64,000 nt of DNA from Phascolarctobacterium faecium DSM 14760 (GCF_003269275.1 NZ_QLTS01000001.1:496001-560000), one strand, 5' to 3'; shown: positions 45,672 through 55,546, numbered from the stretch's first letter. Notes: a model not told the origin generated them from the letters alone. Numbers and translations are program-made.

Positions 45672-45935
45672 AAAAATAAATAAACTCCGTTCCCTGGAAA
45701 GGGACGGAGTTGACCGCGGTTCCACCCTAATTGACCTGCCGCTGGCAAGTCCACTCGGTACCGTTAACGCCGGCATACGACACTGCATACTAACTGCCAG
45801 AGCAGAGGTTCCGCAATGTGGTTTGAAGGTGGTAAGGTCTATCATTTTTCCAAAGCGCTTACAGCCAGGGCGCCTCTCTCTGCAGGAAAGATATGTTAGC
45901 CTCTTCCTTCGCATAACCGATTGATTATGTGACTA
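45672..45935 (-). promoter_or_regulatory. T-box riboswitch of thrS
   Basis: On the minus strand the leader contains GGTGGAACCGCGG (revcomp of 45714-45726), then an intrinsic terminator (45683-45694 with 45700-45711) and a T-rich run. Stem I carries AGAGAGAGG; ACC in CCTTACCACCTTC is the likely Thr specifier. The variable T-box base is A, matching the U73 common in Thr tRNAs, while pheST has U for A73. The 403 bases between thrS and the next gene hold this leader and the promoters only. Confidence 0.92.
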
Positions 45936-45941
45936 TGATTA

Positions 45942-45970
45942 ATTATAAACTTAACAATAATTATTGTCAA
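45942..45970 (-). promoter_or_regulatory. thrS promoter
   Basis: On the minus strand TTGACA (45965-45970) and TATAAT (45942-45947) are both consensus, 17 bases apart, immediately before the T-box leader. Confidence 0.88.
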
Positions 45971-46060
45971 TAATTTTGATTTGTAAAATTCTTGTAGCCA
46001 AATTTATATCGTTACCTTATAATTATATTAAGATTAGTAATAGTTTTAGGAGATGCCCCG

Positions 46061-47650
46061 ATGAAGATCTGGAATAATCCATTCAGAAAAATACTGCTGT
46101 TTTCCCTGCTGCTTCTATCTTTTAGTTCGGCTCAGGCAGAAGAAAACAAAAAAGAAACTCTGTTGTTTTTACCTTTGGATAACCGTCCTGTCTGTTCCTC
46201 TTATGTTGCCAAAACAATGGAAGCAGCGGGTTACAAAGTGCTGCTTCCGCCTGATAAATATCTGGCTTCATATAATCGAAACGGCAGTCCTGATGAATTA
46301 TGGAAATGGCTCGTCAGCCGTGCGCCTCAGGCAGACGCTGCCGTCATTTCCACAGACAGTCTGATCTACGGCGGTCTGGTTGCATCACGTACTCATCACG
46401 AACCGCAGGCAGTTTTAGAGCAGCGTCTGCAGCGACTCGAAACACTGCGTGATCAGTTCCCAGTACGGCTTTATGCTTTCTCTACCTTGATGAGAACTCC
46501 GCGCGCCAGTTTTGGCGCTGTTGAGCCTCCATATTATTCGAAAATCGGTCCGGCTATTTTTCGTTATTCCGAGCTTTGTGACTCCGAAGATTTGATTGGA
46601 CTCAGCCTCAAAGATGCTTTAACGAAAAAAACTTTGTCTACCAACCTGCCTAAAGCAGATTTGCAGGACTGGCTGGAACGCCGCCAAAAAAATCTCAATA
46701 TCAACAGCAAGCTGACGGAAATGACCCGCAGCAACCGTTTTCACTTTCTCGCAATCGGCAAGGACGATAATGCTCCGTTATCGCATACCCATATGGAAGC
46801 ACGCAAGCTCACTCAGGAAACCTATGATCTTACGCAGCGAACTTTTCAGATAATCCCCGGTGTCGACCAGCTCGGGCTGCTGCTGCTGACCAGAGCCGGA
46901 AACGAACTGAAGCGTTATCAGCCACGTGTTTACGCCTATTATGCAGATGGCTGGGGACCGCGAACGCTGCCGCAATATTCTGATATGACCTTGGGGCAAT
47001 CAGTGCCACAGCAGATTTTAGCAGTAGACGGACGTACTGCTACCAGTGCCGCTAACGCAGACGTTGTTTTGGCACTAAACACGCCCTTTGACGGCATAAT
47101 GATGGATTCTACCGCTCCTTCCAATCAGTTTTTCTCTTCACCGCAAAACCGTGCCTATATCAAACAGCTCAAGCAGCTTATGGATAACGGCTACCGGGTA
47201 TCTTTGGCCGACGTAGCTTATTCTAACGGAGCTGATAATGGTTTTATGAACGAACTGGCTAAACAAGGGCAGTTGGAACAGCTGACAGCCTATAATGGCT
47301 GGAATACTGCGGACAATACCGTTGGATTCGCCATTTGTCAGGGTATACTGACTCCGCAGATGTCAAAACCGGATGCTGAAAAACTGATGCGTATCAGAGT
47401 TATAGACGACTGGTATTATCAGGCCAATGCCCGACGCAGTGCTACTGCATTTTTGGAAAGCAAAAATCAAAAAAATGCAGTTTACCTTCTCGGCCCTTAT
47501 CAGAAACCAGTTCACGATCTGGCTTTAGGCGTTTGCCGAGATTTATCAGGACGTTATAAATTTACAGAAAAAAGTAATTTTGATATTTCTTTCCCCTGGA
47601 ACAGACTTTTTGAAATTGATGTAGAACTGAAAAAAGATAAAAAGAAATAA
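46061..47650 (+). CDS. DUF4127 family protein (second copy), exported
   Basis: A 529-residue protein with a cleavable signal peptide (1-26, ending SSAQAEE). It shares the family blocks FLPLDNRPVCSSYV, LPPDKYLASYNRNGSPDELWKWL, VISTDSLIYGGLVASR, IGKDDNAPLSHTH, YNGWNTADNTVGFAI and PWNRLFEIDVEL with the protein at 14891-16543. The function of the family is unknown. It is a single gene with TAGGAG before the ATG and a terminator after. Confidence 0.8.
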   Translation: MKIWNNPFRKILLFSLLLLSFSSAQAEENKKETLLFLPLDNRPVCSSYVAKTMEAAGYKVLLPPDKYLASYNRNGSPDELWKWLVSRAPQADAAVISTDSLIYGGLVASRTHHEPQAVLEQRLQRLETLRDQFPVRLYAFSTLMRTPRASFGAVEPPYYSKIGPAIFRYSELCDSEDLIGLSLKDALTKKTLSTNLPKADLQDWLERRQKNLNINSKLTEMTRSNRFHFLAIGKDDNAPLSHTHMEARKLTQETYDLTQRTFQIIPGVDQLGLLLLTRAGNELKRYQPRVYAYYADGWGPRTLPQYSDMTLGQSVPQQILAVDGRTATSAANADVVLALNTPFDGIMMDSTAPSNQFFSSPQNRAYIKQLKQLMDNGYRVSLADVAYSNGADNGFMNELAKQGQLEQLTAYNGWNTADNTVGFAICQGILTPQMSKPDAEKLMRIRVIDDWYYQANARRSATAFLESKNQKNAVYLLGPYQKPVHDLALGVCRDLSGRYKFTEKSNFDISFPWNRLFEIDVELKKDKKK

Positions 47651-47657
47651 CTGTCTT

Positions 47658-47693
47658 AAAATACCGTTGAACAACTTAGTCCAACGGTATTTT
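47658..47693 (+). terminator. terminator after the second DUF4127 gene
   Basis: A 12-bp perfect stem (47658-47669 with 47682-47693) with a 12-base loop, ending in a T-run. Confidence 0.85.
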
Positions 47694-47792
47694 TTTATAT
47701 TATCTGCCTATTTACTTAAATATTTATCGTTTTTCAATAAATTATTTACTTTTAATAAAGAATTGCTATATTATTTACTTAAGGAGGTTTTT

Positions 47793-48233
47793 ATGGACAA
47801 TATTGATACTGCAATTCTAGACTGTTTAAAGGAAAATGGGCGCGTCACCGCTTCTGAGATAAGTAAAAAAGTAAAACTGTCAATTCCTGCTGTTGCCGAA
47901 AGAATACGTAAACTCGAACAAAATTCGATTATTCAAAAGTATACAATCAAGCTCGACCGCCGGCAGACCGGGCAAAAACTTTTAGCTTTTATTTTTGTAA
48001 ATATTGATAAAACCGAGCATATCAATGCTTTCCGCAGTCAGATAACCGTTCTTCCGGGTGTACTTGAATGTCATCATCTTGCCGGAGCTTACGACTATTT
48101 GCTTAAAGTAAGCGTCAGCGATACCGATGCTCTGGAAAGCTTTCTTACTAATAAGCTAAAAAAAATCACCGGCGTCAGCAGTTCTAATACCTTTATTACT
48201 CTGGCAACGCTAAAGGAAGAGTTAAATTGCTGA
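47793..48233 (+). CDS. Lrp/AsnC-family transcriptional regulator
   Basis: A 146-residue protein: N-terminal helix-turn-helix (DTAILDCLKENGRVTASEISKKVKLSIPAVAERIRKLE) and C-terminal RAM/AsnC ligand domain (ITVLPGVLECHHLAGAYDYLLKVSV). The ATG at 47793 follows AAGGAGG; an upstream in-frame reading to 47667 is not needed. It overlaps the TTG start of a LysE-like exporter, the arrangement in which Lrp proteins control amino-acid export. Confidence 0.92.
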   Translation: MDNIDTAILDCLKENGRVTASEISKKVKLSIPAVAERIRKLEQNSIIQKYTIKLDRRQTGQKLLAFIFVNIDKTEHINAFRSQITVLPGVLECHHLAGAYDYLLKVSVSDTDALESFLTNKLKKITGVSSSNTFITLATLKEELNC

Positions 48234-48824
48234 ACTCTTTTATACGCGGTCTGCGCCTTGGTATAATTTTACAGCTGTCAATCGGTCCGGTTTGTCTTTT
48301 TATTCTGCAAACAGCTATTGCCCGGGGAATAACCGAAGCGTTGAAAGCCGTACTGGCAGTAGTTTTGGTTGACGCTTTCTATATCCTGCTGGCATTATAT
48401 GGTTTAGGAACTTGCCTGAAAAATTATCCGGGCATACCGTTATTGCGGTGCTGCCGTGCTTCTCTACTTTGCAGTTACTGCTTTAGCTGATGTTTTTCAT
48501 CCACAGATTTCAACTGCCACTATTATGCTGCCACAAATCAGCAGTTTTTACGCTGCAGGACTGCTTACGCTCAGCAATCCCCTGACGATTATTTTCTGGT
48601 TAGGTATGCTTTCAGCACAAGTTTCCCAGTACCGGCTCAACAGACAGCAGCTTCTTTCTTTCACCTGTGGCTGTATAAGTGCAACGTTCTTATTTCTCTG
48701 TATGCTTGCTTTTTTAGGTAACAGCAGCGCACCTCTATTGTCACCTTCACTACAGCAATTAATCAACATCTGCATCGGATGTCTTCTGATTTTTTTTGCA
48801 TACCGATCAGCAACTTGTAGATAA
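48227..48824 (+). pseudogene. LysE/RhtB-family amino-acid exporter, frameshifted
   Basis: Two overlapping frames encode one LysE-type transporter. The first (from TTG at 48227, overlapping the lrp stop, with AAGGAAG upstream) gives GLRLGIILQLSIGPVCLFILQTAIARG, a typical start; the second (to 48824) continues with GAAVLLYFAV and LTLSNPLTIIFWLGML, the conserved mid-protein motif. The change of frame falls near 48440-48456 (around TTGCGGTGCTG). Either the gene is broken or there is one base of sequence error. In its intact form it would export amino acids under the Lrp regulator. Confidence 0.75.
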
Positions 48825-48897
48825 ACATTTAATAAATTTAATCTAAACATCTCTCTTTCTTTAACTTTGAGCTGAGCACCAGAATTCCACAATACAG

Positions 48898-48929
48898 AAA
48901 AGCCATCTGCAAATACACAGATGGCTTTT
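48898..48929. terminator. bidirectional terminator between exporter and TonB receptor
   Basis: A 12-bp perfect stem (48898-48909 with 48918-48929), A-run before and T-run after. Confidence 0.85.
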
Positions 48930-48946
48930 GCTGTTTTCCTGAAGCA

Positions 48947-50884
48947 TTAAAAACTGTAGTTTATACCAATTTGATAGTTACGCCCAGGTTCGGCATACCA
49001 CTCATCAAATCCAAGAAATCCGCCGCTTTCATTGTCCCAATTGGAATAAAACTGATTAAAAATATTATTGACCTTGACATAAAGCCTGGTATTTTTCTGC
49101 AGTTTATAGTTCAATGAAGCATTCCATACCCAGTAATTATTATTGGCAAAACGATTTTCACCACGGCCGTTAGCCTGATCAAAAACTCCGCGCCCCTGCA
49201 GCAGCACACTATACTTATCATATTCGTACATCAAATCAAGCAACAGTTCACCGTGAGGTATCATCGTACTTACAGGGCTTGAGTTTTTACGTTCCGTATC
49301 CACTTTCGTCTGTGTATAAGCCACCAGAGAACGCCACTTTTCTGAAAACCGTTTCGATGCGGAAACAGTAAATCCTGTTGCTTTCTCATGCGCAATATTG
49401 GCATATCGACGAAGATATTTGGGCAAACTTATATCTACTGCAATGACATCAGTTGCATCACGATGAAAAACATTCATTTTTAATGACGAAGACTCATTCG
49501 GTACATAAGTTAATCCCGCTTCATAAACCCTACCTTCTTCTGGCTTCAGCGCCTCGTCACCATAATCAGGAGAAAATATCTGCAGCTGCTTGGGCGGCGC
49601 AAAATATTCTGTATAGGCCAAAGTATATAATACCTTTTCAGAGGGCTGATATTCCAACGACAAAGCAGGAGAAAGCTTGCTCCCTGCATAAGAATTCCAA
49701 TCCTGACGCAGACTGCCGACAGCTTTGACGCTGTCAGCCAGCTGCCAGACATCCTGCAGATAAACAGCTTTACTGATCACAGTTCCGTCACTATATTTTG
49801 CTGCCAGATCCTGATAATCAAGGACCTGATCCTTGTAATATTCCACACCGCCGGTCAAAGTATGTTTGGGGTGCCACTGTTTACTGTAACGGTCAAAAAA
49901 ACCTTCCGTCTGTAAATCAAGCAGCCATGGTCGTTCAACATTTAAACTTCTATCATAGGCGGCATTGCTGCTGCGTCTGTAAATACCCACAATATTATTT
50001 TCTGTATCCGAAAATTTACGCTCATATTCCAGAGTTAGATTATCTTCTGTCTTGCGGGCATCGGTCATAAAAATATTTTTAACTAACTTTGGCGGCTTAG
50101 TTTCATCAGGTTCCGTATTCTTATAATTGAAGATCTTTGATTTATACCTGCCGCTGAAAACGCTGTAGCTTAAAGTCAGATCAGCAGTTTCACCCCAGGC
50201 TTTGGTCAATTTGATACCAGCATTTTCAACATTTTCGTACGAAGGTATATTCTTCCTTGCACTACTGTAATCGCCCATAATACTTTTTCGGGCATAAACC
50301 GACCAGCTCCATTCACCGCTTTTGCCTAAATGTAAAATATTCTCTTGCTCACGTCCATAACTGCCCGTTTCCAGATTGATACTGGTTTTAACACCTTCAA
50401 CAGCTTTTTTTGTAGTTATCCTGATCACACCGCCTTTAGCAGCATTACCGTAAACGCTTCCGGCCGCTGACGGCAAAACCTCTACACTTTCCAGCATTCC
50501 CGCCGGCAGTACACCGAAATCAAAATCATTATAACTGCTGCCGTTCCAGTTAGAACGCACACCGTCAATAATTACCAAATAACGATCAGAACCATTCAGC
50601 AAAATCTTACTATAGGCATTCATACCACCGCTGGCGCCCCTTGCCATCAAAGTAACACCCGGAAGTTGCTGAATCACATCCAAAGCATTATCATAATTGC
50701 CGTTTTCCAGCTTCTTTTCATCAACTTTATAGTAACCTGGTTTACCTGCACTATTGTCATAACGCGCGGCCGTAACTATCATCGGCTCCAAATAAAATTC
50801 CGCTTCACCCGCTGCAGCCGCGGTTTTCATTGAGAAAAGCACCAGGTAAAATATAGCCAAGAAACACAAATATTTTTGCTGCAA
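48947..50884 (-). CDS. TonB-dependent outer-membrane receptor
   Basis: A 645-residue protein with a signal peptide (1-25), a TonB-box-like YLEPMIVTAARYD, the plug domain (IQQLPGVTLMARGASGG to SVEVLPSAAGSVYGNAAKGGVIRI) and a 22-strand-type barrel ending YQIGINYSF with the aromatic C-terminal residue. It takes up scarce nutrients (metals, heme, siderophores, vitamins) using TonB-ExbBD energy. The substrate is unknown. Its presence in a Firmicute gene setting indicates an outer membrane. It lies 56 bases downstream of a hybrid sensor kinase. Confidence 0.92.
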   Translation of the reverse strand: MQQKYLCFLAIFYLVLFSMKTAAAAGEAEFYLEPMIVTAARYDNSAGKPGYYKVDEKKLENGNYDNALDVIQQLPGVTLMARGASGGMNAYSKILLNGSDRYLVIIDGVRSNWNGSSYNDFDFGVLPAGMLESVEVLPSAAGSVYGNAAKGGVIRITTKKAVEGVKTSINLETGSYGREQENILHLGKSGEWSWSVYARKSIMGDYSSARKNIPSYENVENAGIKLTKAWGETADLTLSYSVFSGRYKSKIFNYKNTEPDETKPPKLVKNIFMTDARKTEDNLTLEYERKFSDTENNIVGIYRRSSNAAYDRSLNVERPWLLDLQTEGFFDRYSKQWHPKHTLTGGVEYYKDQVLDYQDLAAKYSDGTVISKAVYLQDVWQLADSVKAVGSLRQDWNSYAGSKLSPALSLEYQPSEKVLYTLAYTEYFAPPKQLQIFSPDYGDEALKPEEGRVYEAGLTYVPNESSSLKMNVFHRDATDVIAVDISLPKYLRRYANIAHEKATGFTVSASKRFSEKWRSLVAYTQTKVDTERKNSSPVSTMIPHGELLLDLMYEYDKYSVLLQGRGVFDQANGRGENRFANNNYWVWNASLNYKLQKNTRLYVKVNNIFNQFYSNWDNESGGFLGFDEWYAEPGRNYQIGINYSF

Positions 50885-50940
50885 AGCAACCTCTCCTTGA
50901 TAAAAGTTTCTTTTGTTATGACTTCAGCAAATACTATCAG

Positions 50941-53706
50941 CTAATGCAGAAACTTTTCAATACTTTTATACAATTGTTCCACATCGAACGGCTTGGGAAT
51001 AAAAGCATTCATTCCCGCAGCCAGCGCTTTCTCACGATCTTCCTGCAGCGTATTGGCGGTCATAGCGATAACTGGTATTTCCTGTGCGTCGTCCCTGCTC
51101 AAAGACCTGATCTCTGCAGCAGCTTCAAGCCCGCCCTTTAGCGGCATCTGCAGATCCATTAAAATCAGGTCATAAGTGCCTGGCAAAGTTTCCTGAAACC
51201 TGTCTACAGCCTGCTGTCCGTTTACAACGCGTTCAACGTGTACCCCCTGCATTTCCAACATCGTTACGGCAATCTCGGCATTAAGATCATTATCTTCTGC
51301 CAACAAAATATTTTTACCCGCTAAATAACTATGTATTCTGACTTCGTTATTATTCTCCAGGATTTCATCAAACTGTTTTTCGTAAACAGGCAGCTTGATA
51401 GTAAAGAAAAATTCAGAACCTTTTTCAACCTCACTGCGTACACTTAAAATACCGCCCATCAATTCTACCAAATTGCGGCTGATAGCCAGCCCCAACCCAG
51501 TTCCCTGCTGATTGCTGCGGCTTTTTCGGAAAACCTGCTCAAACGATCCAAAAATACGTTCCAGATCTGTTTCAGGAATACCAATGCCTGTATCACAAAC
51601 ACTGAAACGCAGCTCAAAAACCCCTTCTTCAGCAGCACTTTCCAGAACCGTCACCGTTATCTCGCCATTGTTTTCTGTAAATTTATGGGCATTGGAGAGC
51701 AAATTAATAAGAACCTGTTTTAAACGCAGCTCATCTCCAACAAAATTTTTATGTGTAAAACAGCATTTAAACTGTAATTTGATTTTCCTCTCTTCCGCCA
51801 TCACCAGAAAAATATTGCTCAGCTGCCGCAGCAGATTATCCATAGAAAAAGGTCTGCTTTCGATCTGGATCTTGCCGCTTTCTATTTTTGACATATCAAG
51901 GATATCATTGACGATCGATAATAAAAATTTAGCAGAAGAATCAATTTTGGAAATATTTTTCTGCGTCACAGGATCCCCTTCACCGGAAAGCCGCATCAGA
52001 TTAGCCAATCCGATGATTGCATTCAAAGGAGTTCTTATTTCATGTGACATCCTGGAAAGGAACTCTGAACGCACCTTGCTGATGTTTTCTACTTTTTTCA
52101 TTTTAAAATAAATGACCTGATTTTTCATTTTAAACCAAAAATACATAAAAACAATCGTTACCACAAGTAAAATAAACCCAATTATGATCAGAGAAAATAT
52201 GACTGGATTAGAATAAACCAAAGCCTTGAAAGACATTTCTTTCTTGCCAGACATCAAGGTATTATTGGATAAAATCTGCGCAGTCTGCTCATTGGACAGG
52301 TTGACCAGACTTTTATTCAAAATAGAATACAGCTGTATATCATTACTGCTGCTGATCCCCAAAGACAAATATATCTCAGGACTCTCTATAACAGGAATGA
52401 TATTAGTATAATAATCACTCATATACAGATCTTCCAAAACAACGACAGGTATTCTGCTATAAGAAGCTTCTCCCGAATCTACTGCATTCAGACATTCTTC
52501 ATATGTATCAAAATGCGCAACGTCTGTATGTTTGATATTACGCGATGCACAGCTGCCGTTTATGACTGCAGCAATATTTTTATCATTTGGGAAAGGTGTA
52601 TACTTATTACGCATGATGATAGAATTAAGCATCATATAATTTTTGGTGATATTTAAACCATCAGGATTAAAGGCGTCATTTTCATTGATATAATAACCAA
52701 GGATATCTGCCTGACCGCTTTTGACCAATTCCAAAGTCTGCCCATAGGAAGCAGCCGTTATATACTCAAACTCCGCTCCGATCTGAGCAGCAATCAATGC
52801 AAAAATTTCAGGAACGATACCTTTAGGTTCACCATCCTTAATATAATAAAAAGGATAATTGTTTTTTACTACAGCTACCTTAAATGGGCCATTTTTATGT
52901 ATAAACGTACTTTCCTGTTCTGAGAATACAGCAGTGTTACTGTAATTAACAGGAAAATATTTTTGAAACAGGGCTTCGCCAAAATTCGGATTGACTGCAT
53001 AAATCTTTTTTATAGCTTCATTCAGCTGCGCACTTGTTTCCGGATCGTCCTTTCTGGCAACGATATAACAAGGTTCAGAATTAAAACGCAATGCGACATT
53101 ATAATCAGCCAGCTTGTTAAAAAGATCGCTTACTAAAAGCAGATCCACTTCACCATTATCCAAAGAACTTTCAAATTCATCAGAAGTACCGTAATATTTG
53201 ATATCGCTTTTTATATCATTGAATTCTAAAACATTATTTAAGCGCTTTATTTTATCAGTAGCCTTGGCAAAAACACCAATCGTTTTCCCTTCCAGACTTT
53301 TGATATCAAATCCCTTGATATTCTGGTCATTTTTGTTATAAATCAGCAAACTGTAGCTATAACCCATCAGATGTTCAGGATAATACAGGTTTTCACCAAA
53401 TCCAGGTGACTTTAACACAGCACCCATAAGATCATATTTATTATGTTCCATATTTTTTATTGACTGGCTAATGGAATCTCCAATAAACTCATATTCCCAA
53501 CCTGTATATTTAGCGATTTCAACTAACCATTCATAGACAACACCGCCACGTGTGCCATCTGCGTATGTCTCACATATACCGCGTGTTTCAGGGAATGCCA
53601 CCTTTAAAACTTTTTTAGCCTGTGTTTCTGCAGCATTTGCAGTCACACAGGCACAAATAGATATTATTATCGCTAACCAAACAAAAGTACTTTTAAGAAG
53701 CTTCAT
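50941..53706 (-). CDS. hybrid histidine kinase with two periplasmic solute-binding domains
   Basis: A 921-residue protein of BvgS/EvgS-like design. A signal segment (1-25) is followed by two SBP_bac_3-type periplasmic domains (about 33-255 and 275-485), one membrane helix (502-525), HisKA with SEFLSRMSHEIRTPLNA (H555), HATPase (NLLSNAHKFTENNG, DTGIGIPE, GTGLGLAI), and a C-terminal receiver (ILLAEDNDLN, LMDLQMP, PKPF). No PAS, HPt or DNA-binding domain is present, so phosphate must pass to a protein encoded elsewhere. The adjacent TonB receptor may be its target or the source of its ligand. Unlike BvgS no PAS is seen. Confidence 0.93.
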   Translation of the reverse strand: MKLLKSTFVWLAIIISICACVTANAAETQAKKVLKVAFPETRGICETYADGTRGGVVYEWLVEIAKYTGWEYEFIGDSISQSIKNMEHNKYDLMGAVLKSPGFGENLYYPEHLMGYSYSLLIYNKNDQNIKGFDIKSLEGKTIGVFAKATDKIKRLNNVLEFNDIKSDIKYYGTSDEFESSLDNGEVDLLLVSDLFNKLADYNVALRFNSEPCYIVARKDDPETSAQLNEAIKKIYAVNPNFGEALFQKYFPVNYSNTAVFSEQESTFIHKNGPFKVAVVKNNYPFYYIKDGEPKGIVPEIFALIAAQIGAEFEYITAASYGQTLELVKSGQADILGYYINENDAFNPDGLNITKNYMMLNSIIMRNKYTPFPNDKNIAAVINGSCASRNIKHTDVAHFDTYEECLNAVDSGEASYSRIPVVVLEDLYMSDYYTNIIPVIESPEIYLSLGISSSNDIQLYSILNKSLVNLSNEQTAQILSNNTLMSGKKEMSFKALVYSNPVIFSLIIIGFILLVVTIVFMYFWFKMKNQVIYFKMKKVENISKVRSEFLSRMSHEIRTPLNAIIGLANLMRLSGEGDPVTQKNISKIDSSAKFLLSIVNDILDMSKIESGKIQIESRPFSMDNLLRQLSNIFLVMAEERKIKLQFKCCFTHKNFVGDELRLKQVLINLLSNAHKFTENNGEITVTVLESAAEEGVFELRFSVCDTGIGIPETDLERIFGSFEQVFRKSRSNQQGTGLGLAISRNLVELMGGILSVRSEVEKGSEFFFTIKLPVYEKQFDEILENNNEVRIHSYLAGKNILLAEDNDLNAEIAVTMLEMQGVHVERVVNGQQAVDRFQETLPGTYDLILMDLQMPLKGGLEAAAEIRSLSRDDAQEIPVIAMTANTLQEDREKALAAGMNAFIPKPFDVEQLYKSIEKFLH

Positions 53707-53842
53707 ATGAAAATTGCTACCTTATCTTTCCTGTCAATCAAGCTTGTTTATTATGTTTTTTAATATTTATATTCATTTTAACAAAATTATATCTTTTGAG
53801 CAATTAAATATAAGTTTTATTATTAATTTTACAATAAAAACA

Positions 53843-53881
53843 AAACACCCTCCATCAAATAATTATTGGTGGAGGGTGTTT
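53843..53881 (-). terminator. terminator after phoR
   Basis: A 12-bp perfect stem (53843-53854 with 53870-53881) just after the phoR stop, with TTTTGTTTTTATT following on the minus strand. Confidence 0.85.
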
Positions 53882-53884
53882 AAA

Positions 53885-55546
53885 TTATTTACGCGGCAAA
53901 AAGATTTTTATAGTAGTCCCTTTGTCCAGTTCACTTTCCAGCTCAATGCGACCTTTATGGAACATCACCCCATGCTTGACTATGGAAAGTCCCAAACCTG
54001 TGCCGCCGGTTTCTTTAAAGTGACTTTTATCAACCCTGTAAAAGCGTTCAAAAACCCGCTCTTTATCAGCACTGCCGATACCGCAGCCGGTATCCTTAAA
54101 TGTCAGTACTGCTTCACCGGGAATTACGGCTACTGTAATCTCAACGCTGCCGTTTTCACGATTATACTTGATCCCGTTGTCAATAAGGTTATAAATAACC
54201 TCGCTCAAAACTGCAGGTACTCCTTCTACCTCAGCTTCACAGCCACTGACGCTTATTGCGACATTTTTTCCGGCAGCCTGTTCCTGCAGACGCTGAACTG
54301 TACCTTCAGCCAGCTTTTTCAATTCGATAATTTCCAGGTTGTTCATATTATTCGCCGACTCGTCTAAACGCGACAGTTTCATAATATTATCGATAAGCAC
54401 AATCAGATGCCCGGCCTCACTGTAGATTTTTTCCAGGAAGCGCTGCTTATCTCCTTCCTGAACTAACCCGTTTTTCATAATCTCAGCATAACCCAAAATC
54501 GACTGCAGCGGTGTTTTCAGTTCATGCGAAACATTTGCAGAAAACTCACGCCGCAGTGTTTCTGCTGCACGCTTTTCAGTAACATCAAAAATCAGCAATA
54601 CGCTGCCTTTACCGCCAACACTGCTGCCGCATAGCTGATAAAAGCGCCCGTCCTTCTGATACAGACTTTCACCGCTGCCGCCCACAGCTACCTTCTGCAG
54701 CAGCTCCTGCACTTCCTGGCCTCGCTCCAAAGTCAGAATATTTTTACCAACTACTTCATGATCCTGCAAACCAAATAATTTGGCGGCACTGTCGTTGATC
54801 GATAAAATATTCTGCCGGTCATTCAAAAGGATCAGACCCTCATTCATACTCTGAGTAATAGCCGCCAGTTCATTCTGCTTCTGCCGCAGCTGCTTTAAGC
54901 CTTCTGAAACCTGCCTCTGCTGCTGGGCGATCCGTGTTAAAAACGGTGCCAGTTCATCATAAGTATCATTTTCCAGTGGATTTTCCAGGTCCACCTGATC
55001 CAGCGGTAAAACCATTTTATCAGTAATCCGCCGTGCCAGAAGCATAGCCACCAAAGCCACCACCAGCACTACCGCGATCATATAGGGAATACTGCCGGCC
55101 ACCGTCGCAAAAACAGAGTCTGTCGTTCTTGCAACACGCAGTATATCACCATTATCCAACCGCAGCGCAAAATAAAAAGTTTTTTCTGACAGAGTATCGC
55201 TCATACGCTCGGCCAAACCAATTCCACTTGCTAACGCTTCCTGTACTTCCTCACGATCTTTATGATTGAGCATTTTTTCGGCTGCCACATGATTGTCATA
55301 GATGACCCTGCCGTCAGGAGCAATCAAAGTAACACGAGTCAGCTTACCGCTTTCCATGGTCAATGCCTGCAGATAGCTTTTCCCGCTCTGTTCCAGACCC
55401 ATTTTTATAAAAGTTGCTTCCTGTCTCAAATCACGCTGCATTGTGGTCATCGACCCCTGGTACATAATAACCGCAATCAGCACGGAAGCAATGATAACAG
55501 CCGCCGTTGACAAAAACAGCAGACCGCTGAAAATTTTATTTCTCAT
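53885..55546 (-). CDS. phoR: phosphate sensor histidine kinase PhoR
   Basis: A 553-residue membrane kinase: TM1 (about 8-28), an extracytoplasmic domain, TM2 (about 152-172), a linker, PAS (ITQSMNEGLILLNDRQNILSI), HisKA (FSANVSHELKTPLQSILGY) and HATPase (NLIDNGIKYN, DTGCGIG, GTGLGLSIVKH). It is the last gene of the pst-pho operon and overlaps phoB by 11 bases. It should phosphorylate PhoB when phosphate is low, with PstSCAB and PhoU acting as the sensor complex. Confidence 0.94.
   Translation of the reverse strand: MRNKIFSGLLFLSTAAVIIASVLIAVIMYQGSMTTMQRDLRQEATFIKMGLEQSGKSYLQALTMESGKLTRVTLIAPDGRVIYDNHVAAEKMLNHKDREEVQEALASGIGLAERMSDTLSEKTFYFALRLDNGDILRVARTTDSVFATVAGSIPYMIAVVLVVALVAMLLARRITDKMVLPLDQVDLENPLENDTYDELAPFLTRIAQQQRQVSEGLKQLRQKQNELAAITQSMNEGLILLNDRQNILSINDSAAKLFGLQDHEVVGKNILTLERGQEVQELLQKVAVGGSGESLYQKDGRFYQLCGSSVGGKGSVLLIFDVTEKRAAETLRREFSANVSHELKTPLQSILGYAEIMKNGLVQEGDKQRFLEKIYSEAGHLIVLIDNIMKLSRLDESANNMNNLEIIELKKLAEGTVQRLQEQAAGKNVAISVSGCEAEVEGVPAVLSEVIYNLIDNGIKYNRENGSVEITVAVIPGEAVLTFKDTGCGIGSADKERVFERFYRVDKSHFKETGGTGLGLSIVKHGVMFHKGRIELESELDKGTTIKIFLPRK

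Noticed and set aside
45639-45914. Minus-strand reading frame in the thrS leader
   Set aside because: It coincides with the T-box and terminator; this is structured leader RNA, not a gene.
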